Positions 24,645 through 34,200 of a stretch of 57,245 nt of DNA are shown here, piece by piece; position 1 is the stretch's first letter; each line of letters starts with the position of its first letter. Under the pieces are notes generated by a model. It had not been told where the DNA came from. It saw nothing but the letters and a program-made list of their open reading frames with translations, and did not search any database. Source of the stretch: an uncultured bacterium. Its GTDB lineage: Bacteria > Verrucomicrobiota > Kiritimatiellia > CAIVKH01. Made by a program: the position numbers and the translations under genes. Location of the stretch: the NCBI GenBank assembly GCA_937958885.1, contig CALGMT010000030.1:1-57245 (forward strand). Direction: 5' to 3'.

Positions 24645-25955
24645 ATGGCAGACCTATCGATCAATTTAGCGGGTATCAAATCGCCGAATCCGTTCTGGGT
24701 CGCGAGCGCGCCGCCGTCGAACACCGCCTACCAGTGTCATCGCGCGTTTGAGGCCGGGTGGGGAGGGGTGGTCTGGAAAACCATCGGCGATCCGATCGTG
24801 AATGTCAGCTCGCGCTACTCCGCTCACAACGTGGGCGGGATCCGAATGGTCGGGTTCAACAACATCGAGCTGATCAGCGACCGATCGGTCGAGACCAATT
24901 TTAAGGAAATCGCCGAGTGCAAGAAGCGGTGGCCCGACCGCGCGGTCGTCGCGTCGCTGATGACGGACACGCGCGAGCACTGGCACGACATGATGAAGCG
25001 TTCGCGCGACGCCGGCGCGGACGGCGTGGAGCTCAATTTCGGGTGTCCGCACGGGATGTGCGAGCGCGGGATGGGGTCGGCGGTCGGGCAGAATCCGGAT
25101 GTCATCGAGACGATTGTCGGCTGGGTGATGGAGGCGGCGGAGATTCCGGTGATCGTGAAACTCACGCCGAATATCACCAGCGTCGCGCACGCCGCGCGCG
25201 CGGCGAAGAAGGGCGGCGCGAATGCGATCTCGCTCATCAACACGATCAACAGCATCACGCAGGTGAACCTCGACACGATGTGCCCCGAACCCTACGTCGC
25301 CGGCAGGAGTACGCACGGCGGCTATTGCGGCCCCGCGGTGAAGCCGATCGCGCTGAACATGGTGCACGAGGTGGCGAACGATCCGGAGATCGGCCTGCCG
25401 ATTTCGGGGATCGGCGGGATTTCGACCTGGAAGGATGCCGCCGAATTCATCGCGCTTGGCGCGACCGGCGTGCAGGTCTGTACCGCGATCATGCATTACG
25501 GATTTCGGATTGTGGAGGACATGCTGGAAGGGCTGAACGATTTCCTCGATGCGAAGGGCTTGGCGAGCGTGCGGGACTTGCAGGGCCGCGCGGTGCGCAG
25601 CGTGGACAAATGGGAAACGCTGGACCTGAACTACAAGCGGATCGCGTCGATCGACTACGACAAATGTATCGGGTGCAACCTCTGCTACATCGCGTGCGAG
25701 GACGGCGCGCATCAAGCGATCGCGCTCGTCAAACCGAATGGCCGCGGGCTGGGCCCCGGGCGGTTGCCGGGCAAGCCGATCCCGGAGATCAAGGAGGATC
25801 ACTGCGTCGGGTGCAATCTCTGCTCGATCGTTTGTCCGGTGGATGATTGCATCAAGATGGTCGATGTGAAAACAGGCAAGAAGCCGATGAGTTGGAGGGA
25901 TTACCAGGCTGCGCTGGCGGCGGGAACGATGGAGCCTATTCCCCCGCATCCCTGA
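24645..25955 (+). CDS. preA: NAD-dependent dihydropyrimidine dehydrogenase, catalytic subunit PreA
   Basis: This 436-residue FMN TIM-barrel enzyme carries two C-terminal [4Fe-4S] motifs. The barrel begins with LAGIKSPNPFWVASAPPSNT, contains ELNFGCPHGMCERGMG and GRSTHGGYCGPAVKP, and has FMN phosphate-site segments GIGGISTWKDAAEF and LGATGVQVCTAI. The clusters are CIGCNLCYIACEDGA and CVGCNLCSIVCP, as in the C-terminal half of mammalian dihydropyrimidine dehydrogenase. It catalyses the first step of reductive uracil/thymine degradation together with PreT. Confidence 0.92.
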   Translation: MADLSINLAGIKSPNPFWVASAPPSNTAYQCHRAFEAGWGGVVWKTIGDPIVNVSSRYSAHNVGGIRMVGFNNIELISDRSVETNFKEIAECKKRWPDRAVVASLMTDTREHWHDMMKRSRDAGADGVELNFGCPHGMCERGMGSAVGQNPDVIETIVGWVMEAAEIPVIVKLTPNITSVAHAARAAKKGGANAISLINTINSITQVNLDTMCPEPYVAGRSTHGGYCGPAVKPIALNMVHEVANDPEIGLPISGIGGISTWKDAAEFIALGATGVQVCTAIMHYGFRIVEDMLEGLNDFLDAKGLASVRDLQGRAVRSVDKWETLDLNYKRIASIDYDKCIGCNLCYIACEDGAHQAIALVKPNGRGLGPGRLPGKPIPEIKEDHCVGCNLCSIVCPVDDCIKMVDVKTGKKPMSWRDYQAALAAGTMEPIPPHP

Positions 25956-25977
25956 GGAGTCATCACAAGAATTGAAG

Positions 25978-26077
25978 CCGGACCCGCCGAGGGAAAAGAC
26001 CGACGCAGTCAACTCCCTCTCCCACCCCGTGGGAGAGGGCTTGGGTGAGGGCAGCGCGGCGCGTTGAGATGCCGCGC
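25978..26077. repeat. REP-like palindrome inside a repeat mosaic
   Basis: The spacer 25956-26121 contains CCGGACCCGCCG (25978), an 11-bp stem CCCTCTCCCAC / GTGGGAGAGGG with a 3-base loop (26015-26039), and a CTTGGGTGAGGGC tail. GCGGCGCGT-GAGA-GCCGCGC (26056-26077) comes last. The stem-loop recurs twice, in opposite orientation, at 46652-46676 and 46886-46910. The outer words match the spacer before ald. Confidence 0.8.
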
Positions 26078-26121
26078 CCTAACGGGCTGTGCAAGGCGAA
26101 GGGAAAAAGGGAGACAAGATT

Positions 26122-27621
26122 ATGAATGCGAAAACAGCCGGAGTTCCTGTTTTTATCAATGGCGAATGGTTTGTTCCTCAAACGGATTCGCACACCCCCG
26201 TCTGCGATCCGTCTCTCGGCGAGGTGATCGCGCAGACGCCGATGTGCGGGCCGGACATCGTTGACCAGGCCGTCGCGGCGTGCGATGCGGCCGCGTTGGA
26301 TTGGGCGGAAACGCCGCCCGTCGAACGTGCGCGCATTCTCTTTCGCTACAAAATGCTGCTGGAGGATCACTTTGAGGAGCTGGCGCAGAGCGTCACTCGC
26401 GAACATGGCAAAACGCTGACCGAAGCGCGCGGCGATGTCAGGCGCGGGGTCGAGGTCGTCGAATACGCGTGCGGAGCGCCGGAGCTGCTGAAGGGCGAGT
26501 CGCTCGAAAATATCGCGCGCGGGATCGACTGCGATGTCATCAAACAGCCGGTCGGGATCTGCGCCGGTATCTGTCCCTACAACTTTCCCGCGCTGGTGCC
26601 GATGTGGATGTATCCGCTCGCGCTCGCGTGCGGAAACACCTTCATCCTCAAGCCGAGCGAGAAGGTGCCGTTGACCGGCGTACGCTTGATCGAGCTGCTG
26701 CAGGAGGCGGGATTGCCGAAGGGCGTGCTCAACATCGTGCACGGCGGCAAGGCGTGCGTGGACGCGCTGCTCACGCACCCCAAAATCCGCGCGATCTCGT
26801 TCGTGGGCTCGTCGCCGGTGGCGAAGTATATTTTTGAAACGGGCACGCAGCACGGCAAGCGCGTGCAGGCGGCGGGCGGCGCAAAGAACTATGTGTTCGT
26901 GATGCCGGACGCGGATTTCAAGCACTCCGTGACGGGCCTCGTGGACGCGGCGTTCGGCTGCGCGGGCCAGCGCTGCATGGCCGGCTCCACCGCGGTCACG
27001 ATCGGGCCCGCAGCGGACAAGCTGCTGCCGCCGCTTGCGGAGGCGGTGCGCGCGATCAAGGTCGGCCCGACCTCGTGCGACCCGACGGCGAATATGGGGC
27101 CGGTCATCAGCGCGCAGCATCGGGAAAAAGTTGCGGGCCTGATTACATCCGGCGAGAAAGAAGGCGCCCACGTTGTGGTGGACGGCCGCCATCTCAAGAT
27201 GCCGGACTATCCGAAAGGTTTCTACCTCGGTCCCACGATCGTCGACAAGGTGCGGGCGGATATGACGATTGCAAAGGAGGAAGTGTTCGGTCCCGTGCTG
27301 AATGTGATGCGTTTTGAGGATCTTGAATCCGCTATCGAGATGGCGAACCGGACGATCTTCGGGAACGGGGCCTGCATCTACACGCAATCCGGCAAGGCCG
27401 CGCGCGAGTTCCGGCATCGGATCAAGTCCGGCATGGTCGGCATTAACGTCGGCGTGCCCGCGCCGCTGGCGTATTTTCCGTTCAGCGGGTGGGATCATTC
27501 CTTCTTCGGCGATCTGCATTTGCAGGGCCGCGAGGGCATCATGTTCTACACGCGCCAGAAGGTGACGACCTGGCGCTGGTTCAGGCAGGGCGAAGGCGAC
27601 ATCTGGCACAAAGAAAAATAA
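26122..27621 (+). CDS. mmsA: CoA-acylating methylmalonate-semialdehyde dehydrogenase
   Basis: This 499-residue aldehyde dehydrogenase belongs to the MmsA/IolA subfamily. ICPYNFPALVPMWMYPLALACGNTFILKPSEKVP is the subfamily cofactor region (CPYNFPALVPMW), FVGSSPVAKYIFE follows, and the catalytic cysteine is in GCAGQRCMA (C285). The C-terminal FPFSGWDHSFFGDLHLQG is typical of MMSDH. It oxidises malonate or methylmalonate semialdehyde to acetyl- or propionyl-CoA with NAD+ and CoA. It would complete the beta-alanine branch of the pyrimidine pathway. AGGGAG upstream of 26122 supports the start. Confidence 0.92.
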   Translation: MNAKTAGVPVFINGEWFVPQTDSHTPVCDPSLGEVIAQTPMCGPDIVDQAVAACDAAALDWAETPPVERARILFRYKMLLEDHFEELAQSVTREHGKTLTEARGDVRRGVEVVEYACGAPELLKGESLENIARGIDCDVIKQPVGICAGICPYNFPALVPMWMYPLALACGNTFILKPSEKVPLTGVRLIELLQEAGLPKGVLNIVHGGKACVDALLTHPKIRAISFVGSSPVAKYIFETGTQHGKRVQAAGGAKNYVFVMPDADFKHSVTGLVDAAFGCAGQRCMAGSTAVTIGPAADKLLPPLAEAVRAIKVGPTSCDPTANMGPVISAQHREKVAGLITSGEKEGAHVVVDGRHLKMPDYPKGFYLGPTIVDKVRADMTIAKEEVFGPVLNVMRFEDLESAIEMANRTIFGNGACIYTQSGKAAREFRHRIKSGMVGINVGVPAPLAYFPFSGWDHSFFGDLHLQGREGIMFYTRQKVTTWRWFRQGEGDIWHKEK

Positions 27622-27698
27622 ACGCTCCGGATTCACAGTCGGAATCGGTGCCGCAATCGCATTTAGTCGAACCAACCCTTCGGAGGGTGGCGATAATT

Positions 27699-27770
27699 CG
27701 ATACCGATCCCGATCCCGATACCGATACCGATATCGATCCCGATCCCGATCCCGATCCCGCTATCTATCC
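27699..27770. repeat. Hexamer array (CGATMC)10 plus two degenerate units
   Basis: Ten uninterrupted units of CGATAC, CGATCC or CGATAT (27699-27758) are followed by CGCTAT and CTATCC. The array fills the spacer between mmsA and the convergent transglutaminase gene. Long frames on the opposite strand translate it as an artificial Ile-Gly/Asp-Gly run and are not genes. Confidence 0.9.
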
Positions 27771-27799
27771 CGCAGCCGATTGCGATTTGCGAGGTGGGG

Positions 27800-28693
27800 C
27801 TAGATGGCGGGGTCGGGATCGGGTAAGGGTTCAACATCGACACCGACGGTGATCGTTTGCGCGCCGCCGCCGAGGATCACACCTTTGACGGGGGTGACGT
27901 CGGCGTAGTCGCGGCCCCACGCGATGGTGATGTGCTGATCGGTCACAAGGCAGCCGTTTGTGGGATCGACATCGATCCAGCCCCAGCCGGGGGAATACAC
28001 CGAGACCCAGCAATGGGACGCATCCGCGCCGACGAGGCGGGGCTTGCCGGGCGGCGGGATGGTGCGCAGGTAGCCGCTGACGTAGCGCGCGGCGAGGCCG
28101 AGGGAGCGGAGTGCGGCGATGGATAGCTGAGTGAAGTCTTGGCACACGCCGCGGCGGGAATGGAGCACGGCGTCAATCGCGGTGTTGAGATTCGTTGCGC
28201 CGGTGTCGTAGGTGAACTCTCGTTTGAAGCGCGCGGCGAAAGCCGCGAGCGCGACAGGCAACGGCGTTCCGGGCGCAAAATCCGGCTCCGCGAGCGCGCG
28301 AAACTCCGGTGCGCGGCGAATGTAGGGAGAGTCGAAAACGAATTGCAGCGCGTCGAGGGTCTCGGCTTCTGCGTGGTTGCGTACGGCGCGGACGGCGTCT
28401 TCCCATGCGGGGGCTTGTTTGGCGGGCGGACGAACAGGTGCCACCACATCCACGACGCTCGTTGCATCAACGAGCATCGTCGCATGCGGTTCGCTGAAGC
28501 AGCACTGATGCTGGCGGTTTCCGAAACTGTCGGTCCAGGCCATTTGCGAATGGGGGGGCGGGTGAAACTCGACGCGATGTTCGAGCACGCGCTGGTAGGC
28601 GGTATCGCGCGGGGTCAGGCAGGCCTGATTCAGCGAGACGAGAACCGGCTCGGCGTACTGGTATTCGGTGCGATGGCGGACGCGATAGCGCAT
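27800..28693 (-). CDS. Transglutaminase-like cysteine protease family protein
   Basis: This 297-residue protein has a bacterial transglutaminase N-terminal domain (MRYRVRHRTEYQYAEPVLVS) and a transglutaminase-like core. The triad is Cys in RRGVCQDFTQL, His in DASHCWVSV and Asp in WIDVDPTNG. No signal peptide is seen, so it is probably cytoplasmic. The stop of the ATP-grasp/alpha-E gene is 7 bases upstream, and the three genes to 34541 are a recurrent bacterial cluster. Members are predicted to cleave or ligate an unknown peptide. Confidence 0.85.
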   Translation of the reverse strand: MRYRVRHRTEYQYAEPVLVSLNQACLTPRDTAYQRVLEHRVEFHPPPHSQMAWTDSFGNRQHQCCFSEPHATMLVDATSVVDVVAPVRPPAKQAPAWEDAVRAVRNHAEAETLDALQFVFDSPYIRRAPEFRALAEPDFAPGTPLPVALAAFAARFKREFTYDTGATNLNTAIDAVLHSRRGVCQDFTQLSIAALRSLGLAARYVSGYLRTIPPPGKPRLVGADASHCWVSVYSPGWGWIDVDPTNGCLVTDQHITIAWGRDYADVTPVKGVILGGGAQTITVGVDVEPLPDPDPAI

Positions 28694-28700
28694 GGTCGCC

Positions 28701-31199
28701 TTACAAGGGCCCGGCGCCGCCGAGCCGGACGGTGTCGAGCTGGCGGGCGGGGTGCGCGTGGCTCAAATAATGACGGGTCAGCGCATCGGACAGCAGGGGC
28801 ACGAGGTCGATGATCTCCTGCAGAACCGCTGCCAATTCCATGCGTTCGCCGGAGGGTGAAAGGTCCGCGATCCGCGTGATGTCGATCAGTCGCGTGCGCG
28901 TGAGCGCGCGCACGATCAGGCGTTGCTCCTCGGAGAGGCCCACTGCGCCGGCGTCGCGCGGGAGGTGGTCAAGGTGGTCGGCAAGGGCTTCTAGCTGGAA
29001 GAGCAGCGAGCGCGGATTGGTTTCGTCGGTCAAGAGCAAGTCGAGGACCGGCGCGGCGTGCAGGCTGCTCAGGTAGCGGCGGCGATAGGTGATTGAGCAG
29101 TCGGCGATCTGGAGGACGTCGTCGAGCGCGGCGAGTTCGTGATCTGTCGGAGGCCGGATCAGACTCTTTTGCAGAAGTGTCAGGATTTGAACGGCGCGCT
29201 CGAGGCGGCGCCCGGCATCGAGGAAGCGCCATCCATGTCCGCGCGTCATGCTTTCGAGGCTGGTACCGGCGAAGGCGGCGAGCCGGATGAGCATGCGGTC
29301 GAGCATATCCACGACATCGCCCGCTACAAAGCGGCGCGAGCGGCTCATTTCTTCGAGGTTCAGTTCCATTCGATTGAGCATGCGCCACGTTTCCGCCGAG
29401 AGGCGGTCGCGCGCGATGCCGGCCACGCGGCGCACGGAGTCCACCGTCTGGCGCAAGCCGCCGGGCACCTGGTCGTCGAAGAGGAACGCCATCGTGGCGG
29501 CTTCGAGGGCCTGGTAGTCTTCCTCGTCGTTGAGCGAGGTCGGCGGCGCCTCGCGGAGCGCGGCGGCGTATGAGGCCAGATGGGGCATGGCGGCGCCTTC
29601 GGGGCGCTCGTAGAGGCGGATGAGGAGCAGGCGCGCGATGCGGATCATTGCGTCGGTCCGTTCGGCGTACCGGCCGAGCCAGAAAAGGTTATCTGCCGCG
29701 CGGCTGGGCAGATCGCCGCCGCCTCGGCTCAATTCGATCGCGCCGCCGCGCGAGGGCAGGAGGCTGAACTCGCTGACCGGCGCGTCGGACACGACCCAGG
29801 TGTCTTTGCTCACGCCGCCCGACGCGACGGCCTCGTGCGCGCCGGAGTGGCTCTCCACCGCGCGCGCAAGGCCGCCGGGCATAACGGCGTAGCCGTCCGG
29901 CGTGAGCGTGAGAAAGGTGCGCAGAAAGAGGCGGCGCGCGGCGATACGCTCGCCGTCGAGCGATGGCACGGTCGAGAAGCGCAGGCGCTCCTGCGCGATG
30001 AAGCGGTGCGGGGCCTCGGCGATCGCTGCGGCGAGTTGGCTGCGCGCGGCAGCCGGCAGAACGCCATTGCCCCCGAACGCGGGAAGCACGCTCAATTCGT
30101 CGAGGTGGTCCAGCACGTACTCGCGCTGCGCGGGATCGCCGCACCACCAGGTTCCGACGGAGGGCACGCGCAGATCCTCGGAAAGAAAGTGGCGGCAGAG
30201 TCCCGGCAGGAACGGCAGAATGGCTTCAGACTCGACCAGTCCGGCGCCAACGGCGTTCACGACCGCGACATGGCCGGAGCGGATGACCTGCAACAGGCCG
30301 GGCAATCCGCGCGCGGCCGGCCCGCCGAGTTCCAGCGGATCACAGGCCGCGTCCTCTATGCGACGGACAATGACATCCACCGGCTGCAGGCCGCCGAGCA
30401 TCTTGAGCCAGACGGTTTGTTCGCGGACGGCAAGGTCTTCGCCCTCGACGAGGGTTTGGCCGAGGTAGCGCGCGAGGAACGCGTGTTCGAAATAGGTCAC
30501 GTCCTGCGGGCCGTTCGAGAGTTTAACGAGGCGCGGCGCGTCCGTGCGGCGCGGACTCAAGCGCGCGAGATGCTCGCGGAACTGTTGGAAGAAATGCGCG
30601 AGCCGATGGACGTGGCTGTCGCGGAAGAGATCGGCGAGCAACCGGGAGAGAACCAGCCGGTTTTCGAGCACATAGCCCGCGCCGGCGGGAATTTGCGGCA
30701 GATCGCCTAGGACGCGCCACCCGCCGTCGGGTCCCCGCGCGATGTCCACGCCGTAAAAATGAAGATGGCGTCCGCCCGGTGCGGGCAGGTTGTGGCAGGG
30801 GCGCAAATAGGCGGGGTTGTCGAACACGATTTCCGGGGGCAACAGTCCCTCGCGCAGGACCGTTTGCGGCCCGTAGAGATCCGCGAGCAGCAGGTCGAGC
30901 AGGCGCGCGCGCTGCGCAAGGCCAGCGGCGAGTGTGTTCCATTCGGATTCGTGGACGATGAAGGGGATAATGTCGAGTTCCCACGGGTGGTCGCCGCCGA
31001 ACGCGTCGCCGTGCACGTTGTAGGTCGCGCCGTTTTCCTGGAGCTGCCGCAGCGCGGCCTGTTCGCGTCGCTGCAGCTCCGCGCCGCCGAGCGCGGCGAG
31101 GTGTTCGCCGAGGCGCTGCCACGCCGCGCGCACGGGGCCGTCAGCGCGCGCCTCGTCGAAGCAATCGGGCGCGGATGGGTAATCGGAAAAAATGTCCAC
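28701..31199 (-). CDS. Circularly permuted ATP-grasp ligase fused to alpha-E domain
   Basis: This 832-residue protein joins a circularly permuted ATP-grasp domain to an all-helical alpha-E domain. The ATP-grasp part spans about residues 1-500 (FGGDHPWELDIIPFIV, LLADLYGPQTVLREGLLPPEIV, VLGDLPQIPAGAGYVLENR, VKLSNGPQDVTYFEHAFLARYLG). The alpha-E part follows from about 510 (LPSRAADNLFWLGRYAERTDAMIRIARLL). The two halves are separate genes in many bacteria and fused here. ATP-grasp enzymes form amide bonds through acyl-phosphates, and comparative genomics has proposed that this cluster makes peptide tags. No substrate is known to me. Confidence 0.85.
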   Translation of the reverse strand: MDIFSDYPSAPDCFDEARADGPVRAAWQRLGEHLAALGGAELQRREQAALRQLQENGATYNVHGDAFGGDHPWELDIIPFIVHESEWNTLAAGLAQRARLLDLLLADLYGPQTVLREGLLPPEIVFDNPAYLRPCHNLPAPGGRHLHFYGVDIARGPDGGWRVLGDLPQIPAGAGYVLENRLVLSRLLADLFRDSHVHRLAHFFQQFREHLARLSPRRTDAPRLVKLSNGPQDVTYFEHAFLARYLGQTLVEGEDLAVREQTVWLKMLGGLQPVDVIVRRIEDAACDPLELGGPAARGLPGLLQVIRSGHVAVVNAVGAGLVESEAILPFLPGLCRHFLSEDLRVPSVGTWWCGDPAQREYVLDHLDELSVLPAFGGNGVLPAAARSQLAAAIAEAPHRFIAQERLRFSTVPSLDGERIAARRLFLRTFLTLTPDGYAVMPGGLARAVESHSGAHEAVASGGVSKDTWVVSDAPVSEFSLLPSRGGAIELSRGGGDLPSRAADNLFWLGRYAERTDAMIRIARLLLIRLYERPEGAAMPHLASYAAALREAPPTSLNDEEDYQALEAATMAFLFDDQVPGGLRQTVDSVRRVAGIARDRLSAETWRMLNRMELNLEEMSRSRRFVAGDVVDMLDRMLIRLAAFAGTSLESMTRGHGWRFLDAGRRLERAVQILTLLQKSLIRPPTDHELAALDDVLQIADCSITYRRRYLSSLHAAPVLDLLLTDETNPRSLLFQLEALADHLDHLPRDAGAVGLSEEQRLIVRALTRTRLIDITRIADLSPSGERMELAAVLQEIIDLVPLLSDALTRHYLSHAHPARQLDTVRLGGAGPL

Positions 31200-31256
31200 G
31201 GCGTCGTATTTCGGTGTTCGGCCTTCGCGCGCTTGGCTCTCGACCCTTCGTCTCTT

Positions 31257-34200
31257 CTATCCGGCGCAACGTCTCAAGTCGAGCGTCATGGGGAACTCGG
31301 GCGACCGCGCGGGGGGTGTGATCTGCAAGGGTCCGGGCGTATGACCGAACGGCATGAACCGCGCGGCGCGCCGGCTTTCGGCTTCAAGCGCATTGACGGG
31401 GAACGTGGTGTAGTTGCGGCCTCCGGGATGCGCGACGTGATAGGTGCAGCCGCCCACCGCGCGCTGGTTCCACGTGTCGTACACATCGAACACCAGCGGC
31501 GTGTGCACGCCGATCGTCGGGTGCAGGCAGGATGGCGGCTGCCATGCGCGATAGCGCACGCCCGCGACATATTCGCCGGCGATGCCGCTCGGGAACAGCG
31601 GGACCTCGATGCCGTTGCACGCGATGCGGTAGCGCACGGCGTCGAGGTTGGACGCCTTGATCTGGACGCGCTCAATGGAGGAATCCACATAGCGCGCCGC
31701 GCCGCCGGCGGCCGGCTCTTCGCCCAGTACGGGCCACGGTTCGAGCGCCTGACGAATCTCGAGCCGTGCGCCGCCGGCGACGGTTTCGCCGAAACGCGGA
31801 AAGCGGAACTCGAAATGCGGCGCGAACCACTCGGGCTGAAACGCGAACCCCGCGCGGTTCAGGTCGAACAGCACGTCCTCGAAGTCGCGCCAGACGAAAT
31901 GCGGCAGCATGAATTTATCGTGCGTCTCCGTGCCCCACCGCGCGAGTTTCGCGCGATACGGATCTTTCCAGAAAGCGGCGACCAGCGCGCGCACGAGCAA
32001 TTGCTGCGCGAGGCTCATCCGCGCGTGCGGCGGCATCTCGAACGCGCGCAGCTCCAGCAGACCTTGGCGGCCGGAAGCGCTTTCCGGCGCGTAGAGCTTG
32101 TCGATGCAGAACTCCGCGCGGTGCGTGTTGCCGGCGACGTCCACGAAGAGATTCCGGTAGATTCGGTCCACGAGCCATGGCGGGACCGCATGATGGGCGG
32201 GCGTCTGGCTGAGTGCGATTTCCAGCTCGAAGAGCGCATCGTTTCGCGCTTCATCCACGCGCGGCGCCTGGCTCGTCGGCCCGATGAACAGGCAGGAAAA
32301 CAGGTAGGAGAGCGACGGATGATTGTGCCAGTAGCTCGCCAGCGAGCCGAGCAGATCGGGGCGGCGGAGCAACGGACTGTCCGCGGGGGTTGGTCCGCCG
32401 AGGACGATATGGTTGCCGCCGCCGGTGCCGGTATGGCGGCCGTCGAGCATGAATTTCTCCGTGCCGAGCCGGCAGAGGCGCGCCTGTTCGTAGAGCGTGT
32501 CGGTGATGTGCGCGAGCTCGCGCCAAGACTCGGCGGGATGCGTGTTGACCTCGATCACGCCGGGGTCCGGCGTGATTTTGATGGCTTCGAGGCGGTGATC
32601 GCGCGGCGGGGGATACCCCTCAATGAAGATCGTGCATTTCAGTTCCGCGGCGGTTTCTTCGACCGCGGCCACCAGTTCGAGGTAGTCTTCCAGCGCATGG
32701 ACGGGCGGCATGAAAATGTGGAGGTGGCCCCCCCGCGGCTCGGCTACCAGCGCCGTGCGCACGAGGGTGTCCGGGGGTTCGGCAGGCCGCGCGGTGGCTG
32801 TGGAATCGGGCGCGCGCGGCACTGAGGCGAGTTGCGCCAGAATTCGCGCGCGCGCGGGCAGTTCGCCTCTCTGCGCAAGCGGATCGCGCGGGAGGATATG
32901 CGGATAATCGCCCTCTGCGATCCACGGCAGCGAGTCGAGGGGCAGGCGGAATCCCATCGGCGAATCACCGGGGAACAGATACATTCGCACCGGTCGCAGG
33001 AACCATGGCCCGCTCGTCCACCCTGCGCCGGTCCACGCGCGGCGCAGCGGGAGCGCATAGCCCACCACGCGGTCCAACCCCTGCTCGAAAATGCGCGCGA
33101 GCCGCGCCCGCTCCTCCGGGTCGTTCAACTTCGAGTTTAAGGGATCGATATTGACCGGCAGGCGGCGCTCTTTCCACAAATAGTACCATGTGTCCTCGTA
33201 GCCGGCCTGGATGTGTCCCGATTCAACGCCCAGCCGCTGCGCGAGGCGATGGACGAATTGATGCGCGTGTTCCGCGGTCGCGCCGGACGGGCGCCTTTCA
33301 TCCGCGAACAAGTCGGGCCGCGTCCACACCGGCTCGCCGTCCTGCCGCCAGTAGCAAGCGAACGCCCAGCGCGGCAGCGACTCGCCGGGATACCATTTGC
33401 CTTGTCCGTGAAACAGCAGGCCGCCGCGCGCAAAGACATGGTGCAACCGGCGCAACAACTGGTCGCCGAGCGTGCGTTTGCGCGGCCCGAGCGCAGCGGT
33501 GTTCCATTCTGCGCCGTCCATATCGTCGATCGAGACGAACGTTGGCTCGCCGCCCATCGTCAGGCGAACATCCTGCTGTTGCAGCGCTTCGTCCACCTGC
33601 TGTCCGAGCGCATCGACAGCGGCCCATTGCTCCTCCGTGTAGGGCTTCGTCACGCGCGGCGTCTCGCGGATGCGCCGGACGGACATGTGGAAATGAAATT
33701 GCGTTTCCGCCTTGTCGACCGCGCCCGTGATCGGCGCGGCGGAAGACGGCTCCGGCGTCGCCGCAAGCGGGATGTGGCCCTCGCCCGCGAAGAGGCCGGA
33801 CGTGGGATCGAGTCCGATCCATCCGGCGCCGGGCAGATAGACCTCGGTCCACGCATGCAGGTCGGTAAAGTCCGCCTCCGGTCCCGTCGGACCGTCGAGC
33901 GGTTTTTCGTCGGGCGCGAGTTGAATCAGATAACCCGAAACGAACCGCGCGGCGAGACCGAGTCGGCGCAACACCTGCACGAGCAGCCACGCGGAGTCGC
34001 GACACGAGCCGCTCGCCTTGGTCAGCGTTTCCTCCGGCGTCTGCACGCCGGGTTCCATGCGGATCACGTAACGCACATCGTGCTGGATGCGCCGGTTCAA
34101 CGAGACGAGGTAGTTCACCGTGCCGACACCGCGGTCTCGCACCTGCTCGATCAGCGACTCCAGCCGCGGTCCGGCCTCGGTGATCGTGAGATAGGGCGCG

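Noticed and set aside
27699-27770. Possible CRISPR array
   Set aside because: The period is 6 bp with no spacers and no cas genes, so it is a microsatellite-like array.
25963-27843. - strand frame with repeated Ile-Gly / Asp-Gly stretch
   Set aside because: The periodic peptide is just translation of the CGATCC hexamer array, and the rest is antisense of mmsA.
30759-32825. 688-codon + strand frame over the ATP-grasp and DUF2126 genes
   Set aside because: It crosses two unrelated real genes and their spacer, and has no motif.
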